DNA of 64,000 bases from CAIWHR01 sp963709525 (GCA_963709525.1 CAVPXB010000009.1:434001-498000), one strand, 5' to 3'; numbered from the stretch's first letter, positions 1-11,462 are shown. Translations and numbers: made by a program. The notes: a model not told the origin generated them from the letters alone.

Positions 1-1
1 A

Positions 2-1087
2 CTGGTCGGCGATATCGAACTCTTCGCTCGTGCAATGCCGCCGGGCCAGAAGCTGCTGGCCATCACCGGTTCCAACGGCAAGACCACCGTCACTTCGCTT
101 AGCGGCGCGCTGTGCGCGGCGGCGGGAATGACCGTCGCGGTGGCCGGGAATATCGGGACCCCGGTCCTCGACATCCTGCCGCAGCAGGGCTGCTGGCCGG
201 ACGTGTTCGTGCTCGAGCTTTCGAGCTACCAGCTGGAAACCACCGCCAGCTTGTCGCCGGTCGCCGCCGCCGTGCTCAATGTCACCGAAAACCATCTCGA
301 TCGATATCCGGGGATGGACGCGTACGCAGCGGCCAAGGCGCGGATCTTCAGCAACGGCGGCATGCAGGTGCTCAATCGCGATGATCCGCGCTCGCTGGCG
401 ATGGCGATCCCCGGTCGTCTGGTGGATACCTTCGGCGCCGGCGTGCCGGAATCGGAAGAGGCATGGGGTCTCGTCCTGCATCAGGGGCCGTGGCTTGCCC
501 GCGGCGGCGCGTTGCTGGCCCCGGCCGCGGATCTCAAGCTGGTGGGGCGGCACAACGCGCTGAACGCGCTGGCCGCGCTGGCACTGACCTCGGCGGTCGC
601 CAAGATCGAGCGCACCGTGCTGTCGGCGCTAACCGATTTCGAGGGACTGCCGCACCGGATGCAGCACGTTGGCGAGGTCGAAGACGTGCTCTACGTCAAC
701 GATTCGAAGGGCACGACCGTCGCCGCCACGCGCGCCGCCCTGGAAGGCTCCGATCGTCCCGTGATCCTCATTGCCGGGGGCGATGGCAAGGGCCAGGAGT
801 TTGCCCCGCTGCGCCCTGCCGTCGACGCGCATTGCCGCGCGGTGATGCTGATCGGCCGCGATGCGCCGCGGATCGCCGAGGGGCTCGCCGGAACGCCGGT
901 TGCCGTCGACAACTGCGGCACGCTCGAGGTTGCGATTGCACGGGCGCACGACCTCGCCCGGCCGGGAGACCTCGTATTGCTTTCGCCGGCGTGCGCGAGC
1001 CTCGATCAGTTCGCCAGCTACATCGAACGCGGCAACCGGTTCATCGCCGCGGTGTCGGCGCACGCCGCGGGGAGCGGCCGTGCGTAA
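2..1087 (+). CDS. murD: MurD, UDP-N-acetylmuramoylalanine--D-glutamate ligase (5' end outside window)
   Basis: Cytoplasmic Mur ligase that adds D-glutamate to UDP-MurNAc-L-Ala in peptidoglycan precursor synthesis. The frame is already open at base 2 (LVGDIELFAR), so the N-terminal domain lies upstream; 361 residues are visible. The ATP-binding loop GSNGKTT is near the start of the visible part, followed by the Mur ligase central domain (ENHLDRY, NDSKGTT) and the C-terminal domain with LLSPACASLDQF, typical of MurD. It stops at TAA 1085-1087 and overlaps a possible GTG start of ftsW, in the normal dcw order. Family assignment is secure. Confidence 0.96.
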   Translation: MVGDIELFARAMPPGQKLLAITGSNGKTTVTSLSGALCAAAGMTVAVAGNIGTPVLDILPQQGCWPDVFVLELSSYQLETTASLSPVAAAVLNVTENHLDRYPGMDAYAAAKARIFSNGGMQVLNRDDPRSLAMAIPGRLVDTFGAGVPESEEAWGLVLHQGPWLARGGALLAPAADLKLVGRHNALNALAALALTSAVAKIERTVLSALTDFEGLPHRMQHVGEVEDVLYVNDSKGTTVAATRAALEGSDRPVILIAGGDGKGQEFAPLRPAVDAHCRAVMLIGRDAPRIAEGLAGTPVAVDNCGTLEVAIARAHDLARPGDLVLLSPACASLDQFASYIERGNRFIAAVSAHAAGSGRA

Positions 1088-2324
1088 GACGATCGCCGCC
1101 ACCGCGACGCTCCCCGCGCTGGGCGTGCTGAAATCATTGGGGTCGATCGGCGCGGTGAGCGGCAGTCCGCGCACGATGCAGCCCTACGATCGCTCGCTCG
1201 CATGGACGGCGCTCTTGCTGCTTGCGATCGGTCTGGTCATGGTCTATTCGGCGTCGATTGCCATGGCCGAGGCATCGACGCACACGGGCTATCGCGCCTG
1301 GTACTTTCTCCTGCGGCACAGCCTTTTCCTTGCCGGCGGCCTGGTGGCAGGTTTCGTGGCGTTCCAGATCCCGATCCAGGTCTGGCAGCGGCTCGCCGGG
1401 TGGCTGTTCGTGCTCGGAATCGCGTCGCTCGCTCTGGTGCTCATTCCGGGCATAGGCAAATCCGTCAACGGTGCGCGGCGCTGGCTGTCGCTGGTGGTCA
1501 TCAACCTGCAACCTTCGGAGTTCATGAAGCTCGCGGTGGTGCTCTACGCCGCCAGTTACGCGGTGCGCAAGGCTGAGTTCCTGCACGCGCGCCAGCCGAT
1601 GCGACAGACGCTGGTCAAGGGCTTCCTGCCGCTGTTCGTGGTGATGGTGTTCACCGGAGCGCTGCTCCTGCTCGAGCCGGATTTCGGTGCCTTCGTCGTG
1701 ATCGTCGTCATCGCCTTCGGCATCCTGTTTCTCGGCGGGCTCGACTGGCGAATACTCGCGCCGCTCTGCGCGCTGCTCCCGGTGGCGCTCGGCGCCATTC
1801 TCGTCGCGGCACCGTATCGGCTGCAGCGCCTGGTGGCATTTCTCGATCCCTGGTCGGACCCTTTCGACAAGGGCTACCAGCTTTCGCATTCGCTGATCGC
1901 GTTCGGGCGGGGCGAGTGGTTCGGGGTCGGGTTGGGCTCCAGCGTCGAAAAGCTCATGTTCCTGCCGGAAGCGCATACCGACTTCCTGCTGGCCGTGATC
2001 GCCGAGGAGCTGGGCCTCGCCGGCGTGCTGGTCGTGCTCGCGCTCTTCGTCTGGTTCCTGGTTCGCACCTACGCGATCGCCCGCCAGGCCACGCTGCTCG
2101 GAAGGTCGTTCGCAGCGCTCACCGCCCAGGGCATCGGAGTCTGGATCGGCGTGCAGGCCTTCATCAACATCGGCGTCAACATGGGCGTGCTGCCGACCAA
2201 GGGGCTCACGCTTCCGCTGCTGTCCTTCGGCGGCTCCGGGATCGTCGCCAATTGCATCGCGATCGCGATTCTGCTGCGCGTCGACTTCGAGAACAGGCGG
2301 CTACTGCGGGGCTTCACGGTATGA
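1080..2324 (+). CDS. ftsW: FtsW, septal peptidoglycan glycosyltransferase (SEDS)
   Basis: Polytopic inner-membrane SEDS glycosyltransferase working with FtsI at the division septum. Many hydrophobic segments are visible, with SEDS signatures NGARRWLSL, LQPSEFMKL, LLLEPDFGAF, AHTDFLLAVIAEELG and GLTLPLLSFGGSG. Two starts are possible: GTG 1080, overlapping the end of murD (414 aa), or ATG 1176 (382 aa), which begins just before the DRSLAWTALLL segment. The shorter form fits the usual family length better; the longer has a plausible cytoplasmic tail. The stop TGA overlaps the murG start (ATGA), showing translational coupling. Confidence 0.95.
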   Translation: MRKTIAATATLPALGVLKSLGSIGAVSGSPRTMQPYDRSLAWTALLLLAIGLVMVYSASIAMAEASTHTGYRAWYFLLRHSLFLAGGLVAGFVAFQIPIQVWQRLAGWLFVLGIASLALVLIPGIGKSVNGARRWLSLVVINLQPSEFMKLAVVLYAASYAVRKAEFLHARQPMRQTLVKGFLPLFVVMVFTGALLLLEPDFGAFVVIVVIAFGILFLGGLDWRILAPLCALLPVALGAILVAAPYRLQRLVAFLDPWSDPFDKGYQLSHSLIAFGRGEWFGVGLGSSVEKLMFLPEAHTDFLLAVIAEELGLAGVLVVLALFVWFLVRTYAIARQATLLGRSFAALTAQGIGVWIGVQAFINIGVNMGVLPTKGLTLPLLSFGGSGIVANCIAIAILLRVDFENRRLLRGFTV

Positions 2325-3399
2325 CCGGCACCGTCATGATCACCACCGGCGGCACCGGGGGCCACATCTTCCCCGGGTTGGCCGTGGCCGCCGAGCTCGT
2401 GTCCCGTGGCTGGCGCGTGTTCTGGCTTGGCACGCGCGAAGGCATGGAGGCGACGCTGGTGCCGCAGCACGGCATCGACTTCGAGGCGCTGTCGTTCCGT
2501 GGTGTCCGTGGCAAGGGGCTGAAGACGTTGCTGCTGGGGCCGTTCGCGCTCGCCGCCGCCTGCGTCGATGCGCTGTCCATCATTCGCCGCCGCCGGCCCA
2601 ATGTGGTGCTGGGACTCGGCGGCTTCGTCTCGTTCCCGGGCGCGTTGATGGGCGTTGCGGCCGGCCGGCCGCTCGTCATCCACGACTCGAATGCGGTGGC
2701 GGGACTCGCCAATCGCGTGCTTGCCTACGGCGCCGATCGCGTGTTGCTGGGCTTTCCGAAGTCGATGGGGAATCGTCACGCGCGAACGAGCGAGTGGGTG
2801 GGCAATCCGTTGCGCGCGGAAATCGTGCGGGTGGCGGCGCCGCAGGCACGCTTTGCCCGCCGCGAGGGACCGTTGCGCCTGCTCGTAGTCGGCGGCAGTC
2901 TCGGCGCGCAGGCACTCAACGATTGCGTTCCGGCGGCGCTGGCGCGCCTGTCCCCGGACCGGCGGCCACGCGTCGTTCATCAGGCGGGCGCAAGACACAT
3001 CGATGCCCTCGCGGCGTCGTATGCGGCACACGGGATCGACGGCGAGTGCCTGCCGTTCATCGACGACATGGCAGCCCGGTATGCGGAGGCGGATCTCGTC
3101 ATCTGCCGCGGGGGCGCGCTGACGGTGGCGGAACTCGCTGCGGTGGGCATCGGCGCGCTGATCGTGCCGCTGCCCGGCGCGATTGCCGACGAGCAGAGCG
3201 CCAACGCGCGTCTCCTGGTCGACGCGGGCGCGGCATTCTCCATGGCGCAAAGCGAACTCACGGCGGAAAAGCTCGCCGATCTTCTGGCCGGACTCGATCG
3301 TCCACGACTGCTGGAGATGGCAACCGCCGCGCGAGCGCTCGCCCGCCCCGATGCGACGCGACGGGTGGCGGAGGCCTGCATGGCCGAAGGGTCGAAGCC

Positions 3400-3403
<4 letters not shown>
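2321..3403 (+). CDS. murG: MurG, undecaprenyl-PP-MurNAc-pentapeptide GlcNAc transferase
   Basis: Membrane-associated GT28 glycosyltransferase that converts lipid I to lipid II. The 360-residue protein starts at the ATGA overlap with ftsW and opens with the glycine-rich GGTGGHIFPGLAVA motif. The second domain carries GGSLGA and the UDP-GlcNAc-binding stretch around ICRGGALTVAELA, followed by PLPGAIADEQSANA. Length and motif order match the family. The stop again overlaps the next start (ATGA with murC). The gene is intact. Confidence 0.97.
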
Positions 3404-4790
<1,387 letters not shown>

Positions 4791-4794
<4 letters not shown>

Positions 4795-5720
4795 TGATGA
4801 ACGAGCCCGCTGCACTTCGACGGCGCTGCGCGGCACCCTGGCGCGCGACGTGCCGCTCGCGCGCTACACGAGCTGGCGCGCGGCGGCCGCGCGGACCGGC
4901 TGCTACGTGCCCGCCGACCGCGCCGATCTCGCGCGCCTTCGTGCGCCGCTGCCGCGCGACCGAGCCGCTGACGGTCATCGGCCTGGGCAGCAACCTGCTG
5001 GTGCGCGACGGCGGCGTCCGCGGCACGGTGATCGTCCTGCACGCCGCGCTCGGCGCGCTCGCGCGATGCGACGACGGCGCTGATCTACGCCGAAGCCGGC
5101 GTCGCCAGCCCGAAGCTCGCCCGCTTCGCCGCGCTGCACGGCGCGGCGGACGCGGAGTTCCTGGCCGGCATTCCGGGCACCGTCGGCGGTGCGCTGGCGA
5201 TGAACGCCGGCTGCTACGGCGGCGAGACCTGGCGCTATGTCCGGCGGGTCGAGGTGCTGACGCCGCGACGGCAGCTTCGATCGCGCGCGCCCGCCGACTA
5301 CGGATTGGCTACCGGTCCGTGCAGCGCGCCGACGGCAGTGCGCGCGGACGGCGATCTTCACCGCCGCATGGTTCGCGTTCCCGCGCGGCGACGGCCACGC
5401 GGCGCGGGAGCGGATCAGGGAGCTGTCGCAGCGGCGCATCGCGTCGCAGCCGCTCGACCTGCCCAACGCGGGCAGCGTGTTCCGCAATCCGGCGGGCGAT
5501 CATGCGGCGCGGCTGATCGAGCGCTGCGGCCTCAAGGGGTTACGCGATCGGCGGCGCACGGGTGTCGGAAAAGCACGCGAACTTCATCGTCAATCCGAAG
5601 GGCGCTGCGAAGCGCCGCGGACATCGAGGCACTGATCGAGCACGTGCGCGACGACGGTGAGTCGAGAGACCGGATCGACCTGGAGGCCGAAGTGCGAATC
5701 ATCGGAGAACGGCCGCATGA
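4791..5720 (+). CDS. murB: MurB, UDP-N-acetylenolpyruvoylglucosamine reductase (frameshifted in this sequence)
   Basis: FAD-dependent reductase that makes UDP-MurNAc. Three consecutive ATGs (4791, 4794, 4797) follow the murC stop. Pieces in successive frames are LARDVPLARYTSWRA, TVIGLGSNLLVRDGGVRGTV (FAD-binding), FLAGIPGTVGGALAMNAGCYGGE, a middle region around 5250-5400 and PNAGSVFRNPAGDHAARLIE, then KHANFIVN and IIGERP before TGA 5718-5720. At least five indels are needed, near 4820, 4938, 5065, 5255-5300 and 5360-5640. The conserved catalytic C-terminal segment is present, so the gene is probably functional in the organism. Confidence 0.87.
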
Positions 5721-6652
5721 GCGAATTCGGCAAGGTGGCGGTGCTGCTCGGCGGGCCGTCGTCCGAGCGCGAGATCTCGCTGCTCTCCGGCAACGCCGTG
5801 CTCGCGGCGCTGCGCGAGCAGGGCGTCGACGCCCATCCGTTCGATCCGGCCGAGCGCGACGTTTGGACACTGAAGCGCGAAGGCTTCGCCCGCGCCTTCA
5901 TCGCGCTGCACGGGCGCTTCGGCGAGGACGGCACGCGTGCAGGGGGCGCTCGAGGTGCTGGGCATCCCCTACACCGGCAGCGGCGTGATGGCCTCCGCGC
6001 TGGCGATGGACAAGTGGCGCACCAAGCTCGTCTGGCTCGCCAGCGGCATCCCCACGCCGCGCTACCGCATCGTCGACGCGACCACCGACTGGAAGCGCGT
6101 CGTCGCCGAGCTTGGCCTGCCGCTGTTCGTCAAGCCGGCGCGCGAGGGTTCGACGATCGGCATCACCAAGGTCAGCGCGGCCGATCACGATGAACTGGCG
6201 CTGGCCTGGCAGGCGGCCGCGCTGCACGACACGCTGGTGCTGGTCGAGGAATTCGTCGTCGGGCGTCGAACTGACGGCCTCGATCCTCGGCGATCGCGCG
6301 CTGCCGCTGGTCCGGATCGAGGCGCCGCAGGGCAACTACGACTACCACAACAAGTACTTCTCCGACGAGACGCAGTACTTCTGCCCGAGCGGCCTGCCGG
6401 CGGCCCAGGAGCAGGCGATCCGGCCAGGCGCTCGCCGCCTTCCGCGTCGTCGGCTGCAGCGGCTGGGGCCGGCTCGACCTCATCCTGCGCGCCGACGGCA
6501 CGTTCTCAGTTCCTCGAGGTCAACACCTCGCCCGGCATGACCGGCCACAGGCTGGTGCCGATGGCGGCGCGGCAGGCCGGCATGTCGTTCGCCGAACTCT
6601 GTGCGTCGCGATCCTGCGAGGCGCGCCATGTGGGATGACGCGCGGCAGATGA
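5717..6652 (+). CDS. ddl: Ddl, D-alanine--D-alanine ligase (frameshifted in this sequence)
   Basis: ATP-grasp ligase producing D-Ala-D-Ala. It starts at the ATGA overlap with murB (MSEFGKVAVLLGGPSSEREISLLSG). Later pieces, in three frames, are FIALHGRFGEDGT, GALEVLGIPYTGSGVMASALAMDK, LFVKPAREGSTIGITKV, VELTASILG, GNYDYHNKYFSDETQYFCPS and FLEVNTSPGMTGHRLVPMAA. Shifts near 5938, 6263, 6427 and 6505 are each one extra base; the change near 6603 is two extra bases or one missing. With these corrected the frame ends at TGA 6650-6652, overlapping the ftsQ start by about 25 bases. The substrate-binding and ATP-grasp motifs are otherwise complete. Confidence 0.88.
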
Positions 6653-7381
6653 ACGCGCTGGCGGCGATCGCTCGCGCTGCTCGGCGTCGGCGCGCTGGCG
6701 TGGGCGCTGGGCGTGTGGCTCGTCCGCCAGCCCGTGTTCGCCTTCCGCGAGGTGGTCGTCGAAGGTCCGCTCGGCGCGCGCCAGCGCGCCGCACCTCGAG
6801 GCGGTCATTCGCGACGAGCTCGCCGGCACGTTCTTCACGATGAACCTCGATCGCGCCCGCGCGTCGCTGACCCGCGTGCCGTGGGTGCGCAACGTCGCCC
6901 TGCGCCGCCAGTGGCCGCAGCGGCTGCGTGGTCACCGTCGAGGAGCAGGCGCCGCTCGCGCGCTGGAACGACACCGGCGCTGGTGAACGTGCAGGGCGAG
7001 GTGTTCGCGCCGACCTACAACGGCGAACTGCCCGCGTTCTCCGGGCCGGAGGGACGATCGCGGCGAGGTGACGGCGCGATACCGCGAGTGGTCGGCCGCG
7101 CTGGCAGCCGCTCGCGCTGGCAGTGCAGCGCATCGCGCTGTCGCCGCGCGGTGGCTGGCATGCTGCAGGCGCGCGGCAGCGACGGTCCGCTCGAAATCGA
7201 ACTGGGGCGCGAAGAACCGGCGGCCAGGCTGCAGCGGTTCATCGCCGCCCACGGCGGACGCTCCGGGTGCTCGCCCGCGCGGGCACGGCCGATCGACCAT
7301 GTCGATCTGCGCCATCGCAACGGCTTCGCGGCGCGCGTGCCGGGTTTCAAGGAACGGCCGCCGAAGCGGGCGGCGAACTGA
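6628..7381 (+). CDS. ftsQ: FtsQ, divisome scaffold protein (frameshifted in this sequence)
   Basis: Bitopic inner-membrane protein of the FtsQLB divisome complex. The start MWDDARQMNALAA resembles other betaproteobacterial FtsQ proteins. A membrane segment (about 6665-6725) is followed by the POTRA-like FAFREVVVEGPLG, then FFTMNLDRARASLTRVPWVRNVALRRQWPQ, which is the family core, and ALVNVQGEVFAPTYN. These pieces lie in different frames; indels are needed near 6668, 6785, 6925, 6975, 7060-7130 and 7255-7300. The C-terminus NGFAARVPGFKERP ends at TGA 7379-7381. An alternative start is ATG 6649. Confidence 0.85.
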
Positions 7382-7420
7382 AGCGGTCCGCGGCAGCGAT
7401 CACAAGAGAATGGTGAAGCA

Positions 7421-8655
7421 ATGGTGAAGGAAGCAAAGAACATCGATCGTGGGTCTCGACATCGGCACGTCGAAGATCGTGGCGATCGTCGCCGAGGTCA
7501 CGCCCGAGGGCAGCCTCAACATCATCGGGATGGGCTCGCAGCCCTCGCGCGGCCTCAAGAAGGGCGTGGTCGTCAACATCGAGGCGACGATGGCGTCGAT
7601 CCAGCGCGTGCTCGAAGAAGCGGAGTTGATGGCCGACTGCCGGATCACCGAGGTCTATACCGGCATCGCGGGCAGCCACATCCGAAGCCTCAATTCGCAG
7701 CGGCATGGTGGCGATCAAGGAGAAGGAGGTCACGCAGGCCGACATCGACCGCGTTGTCGAGACGGCGAAGGCGATCGCCATTCCCAACGACCAGCAGATC
7801 CTGCACATCCTGCCGCAGGAATTCATCATCGACGGCCAGGAAGACGTCCGCGAGCCGCTGGGCATGAGCGGCGTGCGCCTCGAAGTCAAGGTGCACATCG
7901 TCACCGGCGCCGTGTCGGCGGTCGAGAACATCACCAAGTGCGTGCGCCGCTGCGGCCTCGAAGTGCGCGACGTCATCCTGCAGCCGCTCGCCTCGTCGAT
8001 CGCCGTGCTCTCCGACGACGAGAAGGACCTCGGCGTCTGCCTGATGGACATCGGCGGCGGCACGACCGACATCGCGGTCTTTGCCGGCGGCGCGATCCGT
8101 CACACCGCCGTCATACCGATCGCCGGCGATCAGGTCACCAACGACATCGCGATGACGCTGCGCACGCCGACCAAGGAGGCGGAAGAGCTGAAGCTGCGCC
8201 ATGGCTGTGCGTTGCGGCAGCTGGCCGGGGTCAACGAAGTGATCGAGGTGCCCGGCGTCGGCGAGCGCGCGGCGCGGAAGCTGTCGCGCCAGACGTTGGC
8301 GGAAGTGATCGAGCCGCGCATCGAGGAGCTCTATTCGCTGGTGCAGGCCGAGTTGCGGCGCAGCGGCTTCGAGGAGCTGCTGTCATCGGGGATTGTATTG
8401 ACCGGCGGGTCGGCGTTGCTGCAGGGGATGGCCGAACTCGGCGAGGAAGTGTTCCACCTGCCGGTGCGCATAGGCGTGCCGGCGTACACGGGAGGGCTGG
8501 CGGACGTGGTGCGCAGCCCGCGTTACGCCACGGCAGTCGGGCTTTTGATCGAAGGGCGCGACCAGTACCTGCGCGGGCAGTCAGCCCGTGCGCAATCGAC
8601 GGGTATCGGTGGCATGGCGGAGCGGATGAGGCAATGGTTCAAGGCGAATTTCTGA
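7421..8655 (+). CDS. ftsA: FtsA, actin-like divisome protein (two frameshifts in this sequence)
   Basis: Actin-family ATPase that tethers FtsZ filaments to the inner membrane. It starts ATG 7421 (MVKEAKNI); an extra base near 7444 shifts the frame before VGLDIGTSKIVAIVAEV, and another near 7700 before GMVAIKEKEVTQADIDRV. The rest is open to 8655. The phosphate-binding loop DIGGGTTDIAVFAGG, the nucleotide-binding VLTGGSALLQGMAELGEEVF and the C-terminal amphipathic tail (MAERMRQWFKANF) needed for membrane attachment are present. It lies 40 bases after ftsQ and 87 before ftsZ. Confidence 0.92.
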
Positions 8656-8742
8656 TGCAGCAAGCAATCGCAAGTGCAGTACGAAAGCACCTACAACGGC
8701 AGTTACAACGGCAGCAAACCGGACAGGAGAAAGGAACGCAAC

Positions 8743-10053
8743 ATGTTTGAGATCATCGATCAGTCCCCCGAGGAAGGCGCAGTCATCAAAGTCATCGGTG
8801 TTGGCGGCTGCGGCGGCAATGCCGTCGAGCACATGATGGGCAGAGGCTTGTCCGGCGTGGAGTTCATCTGTGCCAACACCGATGCGCAGGCATTGAAACG
8901 CTCGACCGCGTCGCATCAGATCCAGCTCGGCTGCAATCTCACCCGCGGCCTTGGCGCGGGCGCGCGTCCGGAGATCGGACGCGATGCCGCCAACGAGGAT
9001 CGCGAGCGCATCGCGGCCCTGATCGATGGCGCCGACATGCTGTTCATCACTGCCGGGATGGGCGGCGGGACCGGCACCGGTGCGGCACCGGTGATCGCCG
9101 ACATCGCGAAGAGCATGGGCATCCTGACGGTCGCCGTCGTCACGCGCCCGTTCGCCTTCGAGGGCAAGCGGCAGCGCGTCGCGCACGCCGGCATCGAGGA
9201 GCTGTCGAAGAAGGTCGATTCGCTGATCATCATCCCCAACGACAAGCTGATGGAAGTGCTGGGCGAGGACGTCTCGGTGCTCGACGCCTACGCGGCGGCG
9301 AACGACGTGCTGCACGGGGCGGTGTCGGGGATTGCCGAGGTGATCAACAATCCGGGCCTCGTCAATGTCGACTTCGCCGACGTGCGCACCGTCATGGGCG
9401 AGGTCGGCATGGCGATGATGGGCTCGGCATCCGCGGCTGGCGTCGATCGCGCCTGCAGCGCCGCGCAGCAGGCGGTCAAGAGCCCGCTGCTCGAAGACGT
9501 CAATCTCCTCGGCGCGCGCGGGGTTCTGGTCAACATCACCGCCTCGTCCGGCCTCAAGATGAAGGAGTACCACGAGGTCATGAACACCATCAAGGAGTTC
9601 ACGGCCGAGGATGCGATGGTGATCGTCGGCACGGTGATCGACGACGCGATGGAGGACCGGCTGCGGGTGACGATGGTGGCGACGGGGCTGGGCGGTGCGC
9701 AGGCGAAGCCGCAGCAGCGCACCCCCAGCATCACGCTGGTCGATCAGCCGGTGGTGGTTCAGCGCACGGGCACCGACGGGATGGGCATTCAGGTCGAGAC
9801 CATCAACTACGAGTCGCTCGAACAGCCGGCGGTGATGCGCAGGCGCGAGCGGGGCGGCGCCAGCGGCACCGCGTCGAGCAGCCCGGCCGTTGCGAAGCGC
9901 GGATCGGAGATCCCGGCCTTCCTGTCGCAAGCAGGCGTGACTGACGGCCGGGGTACCGGGACGCGGGGCCGCCGGGAGGCGCGTCTCCGAACCCGGTGCC
10001 GTCGAGGCGCGCCGATCGCGAAGGCCCACGCTCGTGCTAGAATCTGCATCTAA
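8743..10053 (+). CDS. ftsZ: FtsZ, tubulin-like division GTPase (C-terminal tail frameshifted)
   Basis: Cytoplasmic GTPase forming the Z ring. The start is ATG 8743 (MFEIIDQSPEEGAVIKVIGV), with an AGGAGAAAGGAA ribosome-binding region just upstream. The tubulin signature GGGTGTGAAP, the N-terminal GVGGCGGNAVEHM and the NDKLMEVLGED region are intact. As read, the end runs through SEIPAFLSQAGVTDG and about 35 unrelated residues to 10053. Removing one base near 9924 gives IPAFLRKQA followed by TGA at 9938-9940, the expected conserved C-terminal peptide that binds FtsA and other partners. The true end is therefore probably 9940. Confidence 0.95.
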   Translation: MFEIIDQSPEEGAVIKVIGVGGCGGNAVEHMMGRGLSGVEFICANTDAQALKRSTASHQIQLGCNLTRGLGAGARPEIGRDAANEDRERIAALIDGADMLFITAGMGGGTGTGAAPVIADIAKSMGILTVAVVTRPFAFEGKRQRVAHAGIEELSKKVDSLIIIPNDKLMEVLGEDVSVLDAYAAANDVLHGAVSGIAEVINNPGLVNVDFADVRTVMGEVGMAMMGSASAAGVDRACSAAQQAVKSPLLEDVNLLGARGVLVNITASSGLKMKEYHEVMNTIKEFTAEDAMVIVGTVIDDAMEDRLRVTMVATGLGGAQAKPQQRTPSITLVDQPVVVQRTGTDGMGIQVETINYESLEQPAVMRRRERGGASGTASSSPAVAKRGSEIPAFLSQAGVTDGRGTGTRGRREARLRTRCRRGAPIAKAHARARICI

Positions 10054-10139
10054 ACCGTTGAACCAAAGCGAAAACCGCTTTTCTTCCCATCGCCGCTGCC
10101 GCCCCCCCCGGCGGCGCCCGCGATAACGGCGCATAAGCC

Positions 10140-11054
10140 ATGTTGAAGCAACGCACGCTCAAATCCACGATCAGGACGACCGGGGTCGGCTTGCACACCG
10201 GCGCCCGGGTCGAACTCGTGCTGCGGCCTGCCGCTGCCGATGCCGGCATCGTCTTTCATCGCACCGACCTCGCCGATTCGGTTGCCCTGCCGGCCGCTGC
10301 ACGGTTTGTGGGCGAAACGCGGCTTTCCTCGACATTGAAGCAGGGGGCGGTAACGCTCTCCACGGTCGAGCACATCATGTCGGCGCTGGCCGGCACGGGC
10401 ATCGACAATGCCCATGTCGACGTGGCCGGCCCCGAGATCCCCATCCTCGACGGCAGTGCCGGCCCGTTCGTCTACCTGCTTCAGTCGGCGGGCATTGTCG
10501 AGCAGGACGCGCCCAAGCGTTACCTGCGCATCGTTTCCCCGGTCGAAGTCAGGGATGGCGACAAGTGGGCCCGCTTCGATCCCTTCGACGGCTTCAAGCT
10601 GGACTTCACCATCGATTTTCCGCACCCGGTGTTCGGATCGGAGAATCGCCACGTCGTCATCGATTTTGCCGAGCACTCGTACACCAAGGAAGTGGCCCGC
10701 GCGCGAACCTTCGGCTTCATGCAGGATGTCGAGGCGATGCGCGCGGCCGGCCTGGGACTCGGCGGCAGCCTGCAGAATGCCATCGTGCTCGACGAGTTCA
10801 AGGTGCTGAACAGCGAAGGCCTGCGCTACGACAATGAATTCGTCCGCCACAAGGTGCTCGACGCGATCGGCGACCTTTATCTGCTGGGACACCCGCTGAT
10901 CGGCCACTACACCGCGTACAAGTCGGGCCACGGGCTCAACAACGCACTGGCGCGCACGCTGCTCGACCGCGAAGACGCGTTCGAGATGGTGACTTTCACC
11001 GACGAAGTCGACGTGCCGGCCGCGTTCCAGGACTGGCAATTCGCGCCGGCCTGA
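10140..11054 (+). CDS. lpxC: LpxC, UDP-3-O-acyl-N-acetylglucosamine deacetylase
   Basis: Zinc-dependent deacetylase for the committed step of lipid A synthesis. The 304-residue protein has the expected length and motifs: LKSTIRTTGVGLHTG at the N-terminus, STVEHIMSALAGTGIDNAHVDV with the first zinc histidine, DGSAGPFV, ARTFGFMQDVE, and the C-terminal HKVLDAIGDLYLLGHPLIGHYTAYKSGHGLNN, containing the other metal ligands and catalytic histidine. It sits downstream of ftsZ as in most betaproteobacteria. Its TGA stop is also the first three bases of a 165-bp palindromic repeat element. Confidence 0.97.
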   Translation: MLKQRTLKSTIRTTGVGLHTGARVELVLRPAAADAGIVFHRTDLADSVALPAAARFVGETRLSSTLKQGAVTLSTVEHIMSALAGTGIDNAHVDVAGPEIPILDGSAGPFVYLLQSAGIVEQDAPKRYLRIVSPVEVRDGDKWARFDPFDGFKLDFTIDFPHPVFGSENRHVVIDFAEHSYTKEVARARTFGFMQDVEAMRAAGLGLGGSLQNAIVLDEFKVLNSEGLRYDNEFVRHKVLDAIGDLYLLGHPLIGHYTAYKSGHGLNNALARTLLDREDAFEMVTFTDEVDVPAAFQDWQFAPA

Positions 11055-11216
11055 GAGGCTGAGAGTCTTTCAATCATGCCCGCTCATCACGCCAAAAGAC
11101 GCCCGCTCGTCGTTGCAAATACTCGCCATAGCCCGAGCTATGGCTGCGCTTTGCGCCTCGATCGGCCGCCTTGTGGCGCGCTGCTCGGACACGCCCGAAA
11201 AACTCTCAGCCTCTGA
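11052..11216. repeat. 165-bp palindromic repeat element, copy 1
   Basis: The element begins TGAGAGGCTGAGAGTCTTTC and ends GAAAAACTCTCAGCCTCTGA; the ends are near-perfect inverted repeats of about 20 bases. Its exact centre is the palindrome GCCATAGC-CCGA-GCTATGGC, and further inverted matches lie between, so the whole unit can fold as one long imperfect hairpin. It differs from copy 2 (17903-18067) at about 8 of 165 positions. The first TGA is the lpxC stop codon. Size and structure resemble small non-autonomous palindromic elements such as ERIC or Correia repeats, but the sequence is not one I recognise. Confidence 0.85.
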
Positions 11217-11254
11217 CCGGCAGTCTCCCGCACGGCGCACCGTACTCCAAGTTC

Positions 11255-11440
11255 GTGATCCTCGTCCGCCTGCTTCTTTTTCTCGCCCTGGCGACCATCG
11301 CGGTGTCAGGGCTTTTGTATCTGTTCAAGAAGGACCGACGCTATCTCCGCTTCATCGGCCAGGTCATCAAGTACACGATCTTTCTCCTGGTCGGCGTGAT
11401 GCTCTTCGTCGCTTTCGAGCGGCTCGTCATCCTGTTGTAG
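11255..11440 (+). CDS. Small two-span membrane protein
   Basis: About 61 residues from a possible GTG start at 11255 (VILVRLLLFLALATIAVSGLLYLF, then KKDRRYLRF, then VIKYTIFLLVGVMLFVAFERLVILL). Two hydrophobic helices flank a short basic loop, suggesting an inner-membrane hairpin. The same frame is open further upstream but that part runs into the 165-bp repeat, so a start after the repeat is more likely. I do not recognise a family. It lies between lpxC and the convergent dciA gene. Confidence 0.6.
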   Translation: MILVRLLLFLALATIAVSGLLYLFKKDRRYLRFIGQVIKYTIFLLVGVMLFVAFERLVILL

Positions 11441-11462
11441 CCGACAGGCAGGGGTCCGCGGC

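Noticed and set aside
9918..9950. Programmed frameshift in ftsZ
   Set aside because: There is no slippery heptamer or downstream structure; the pattern is the same single extra base seen in many other genes here.
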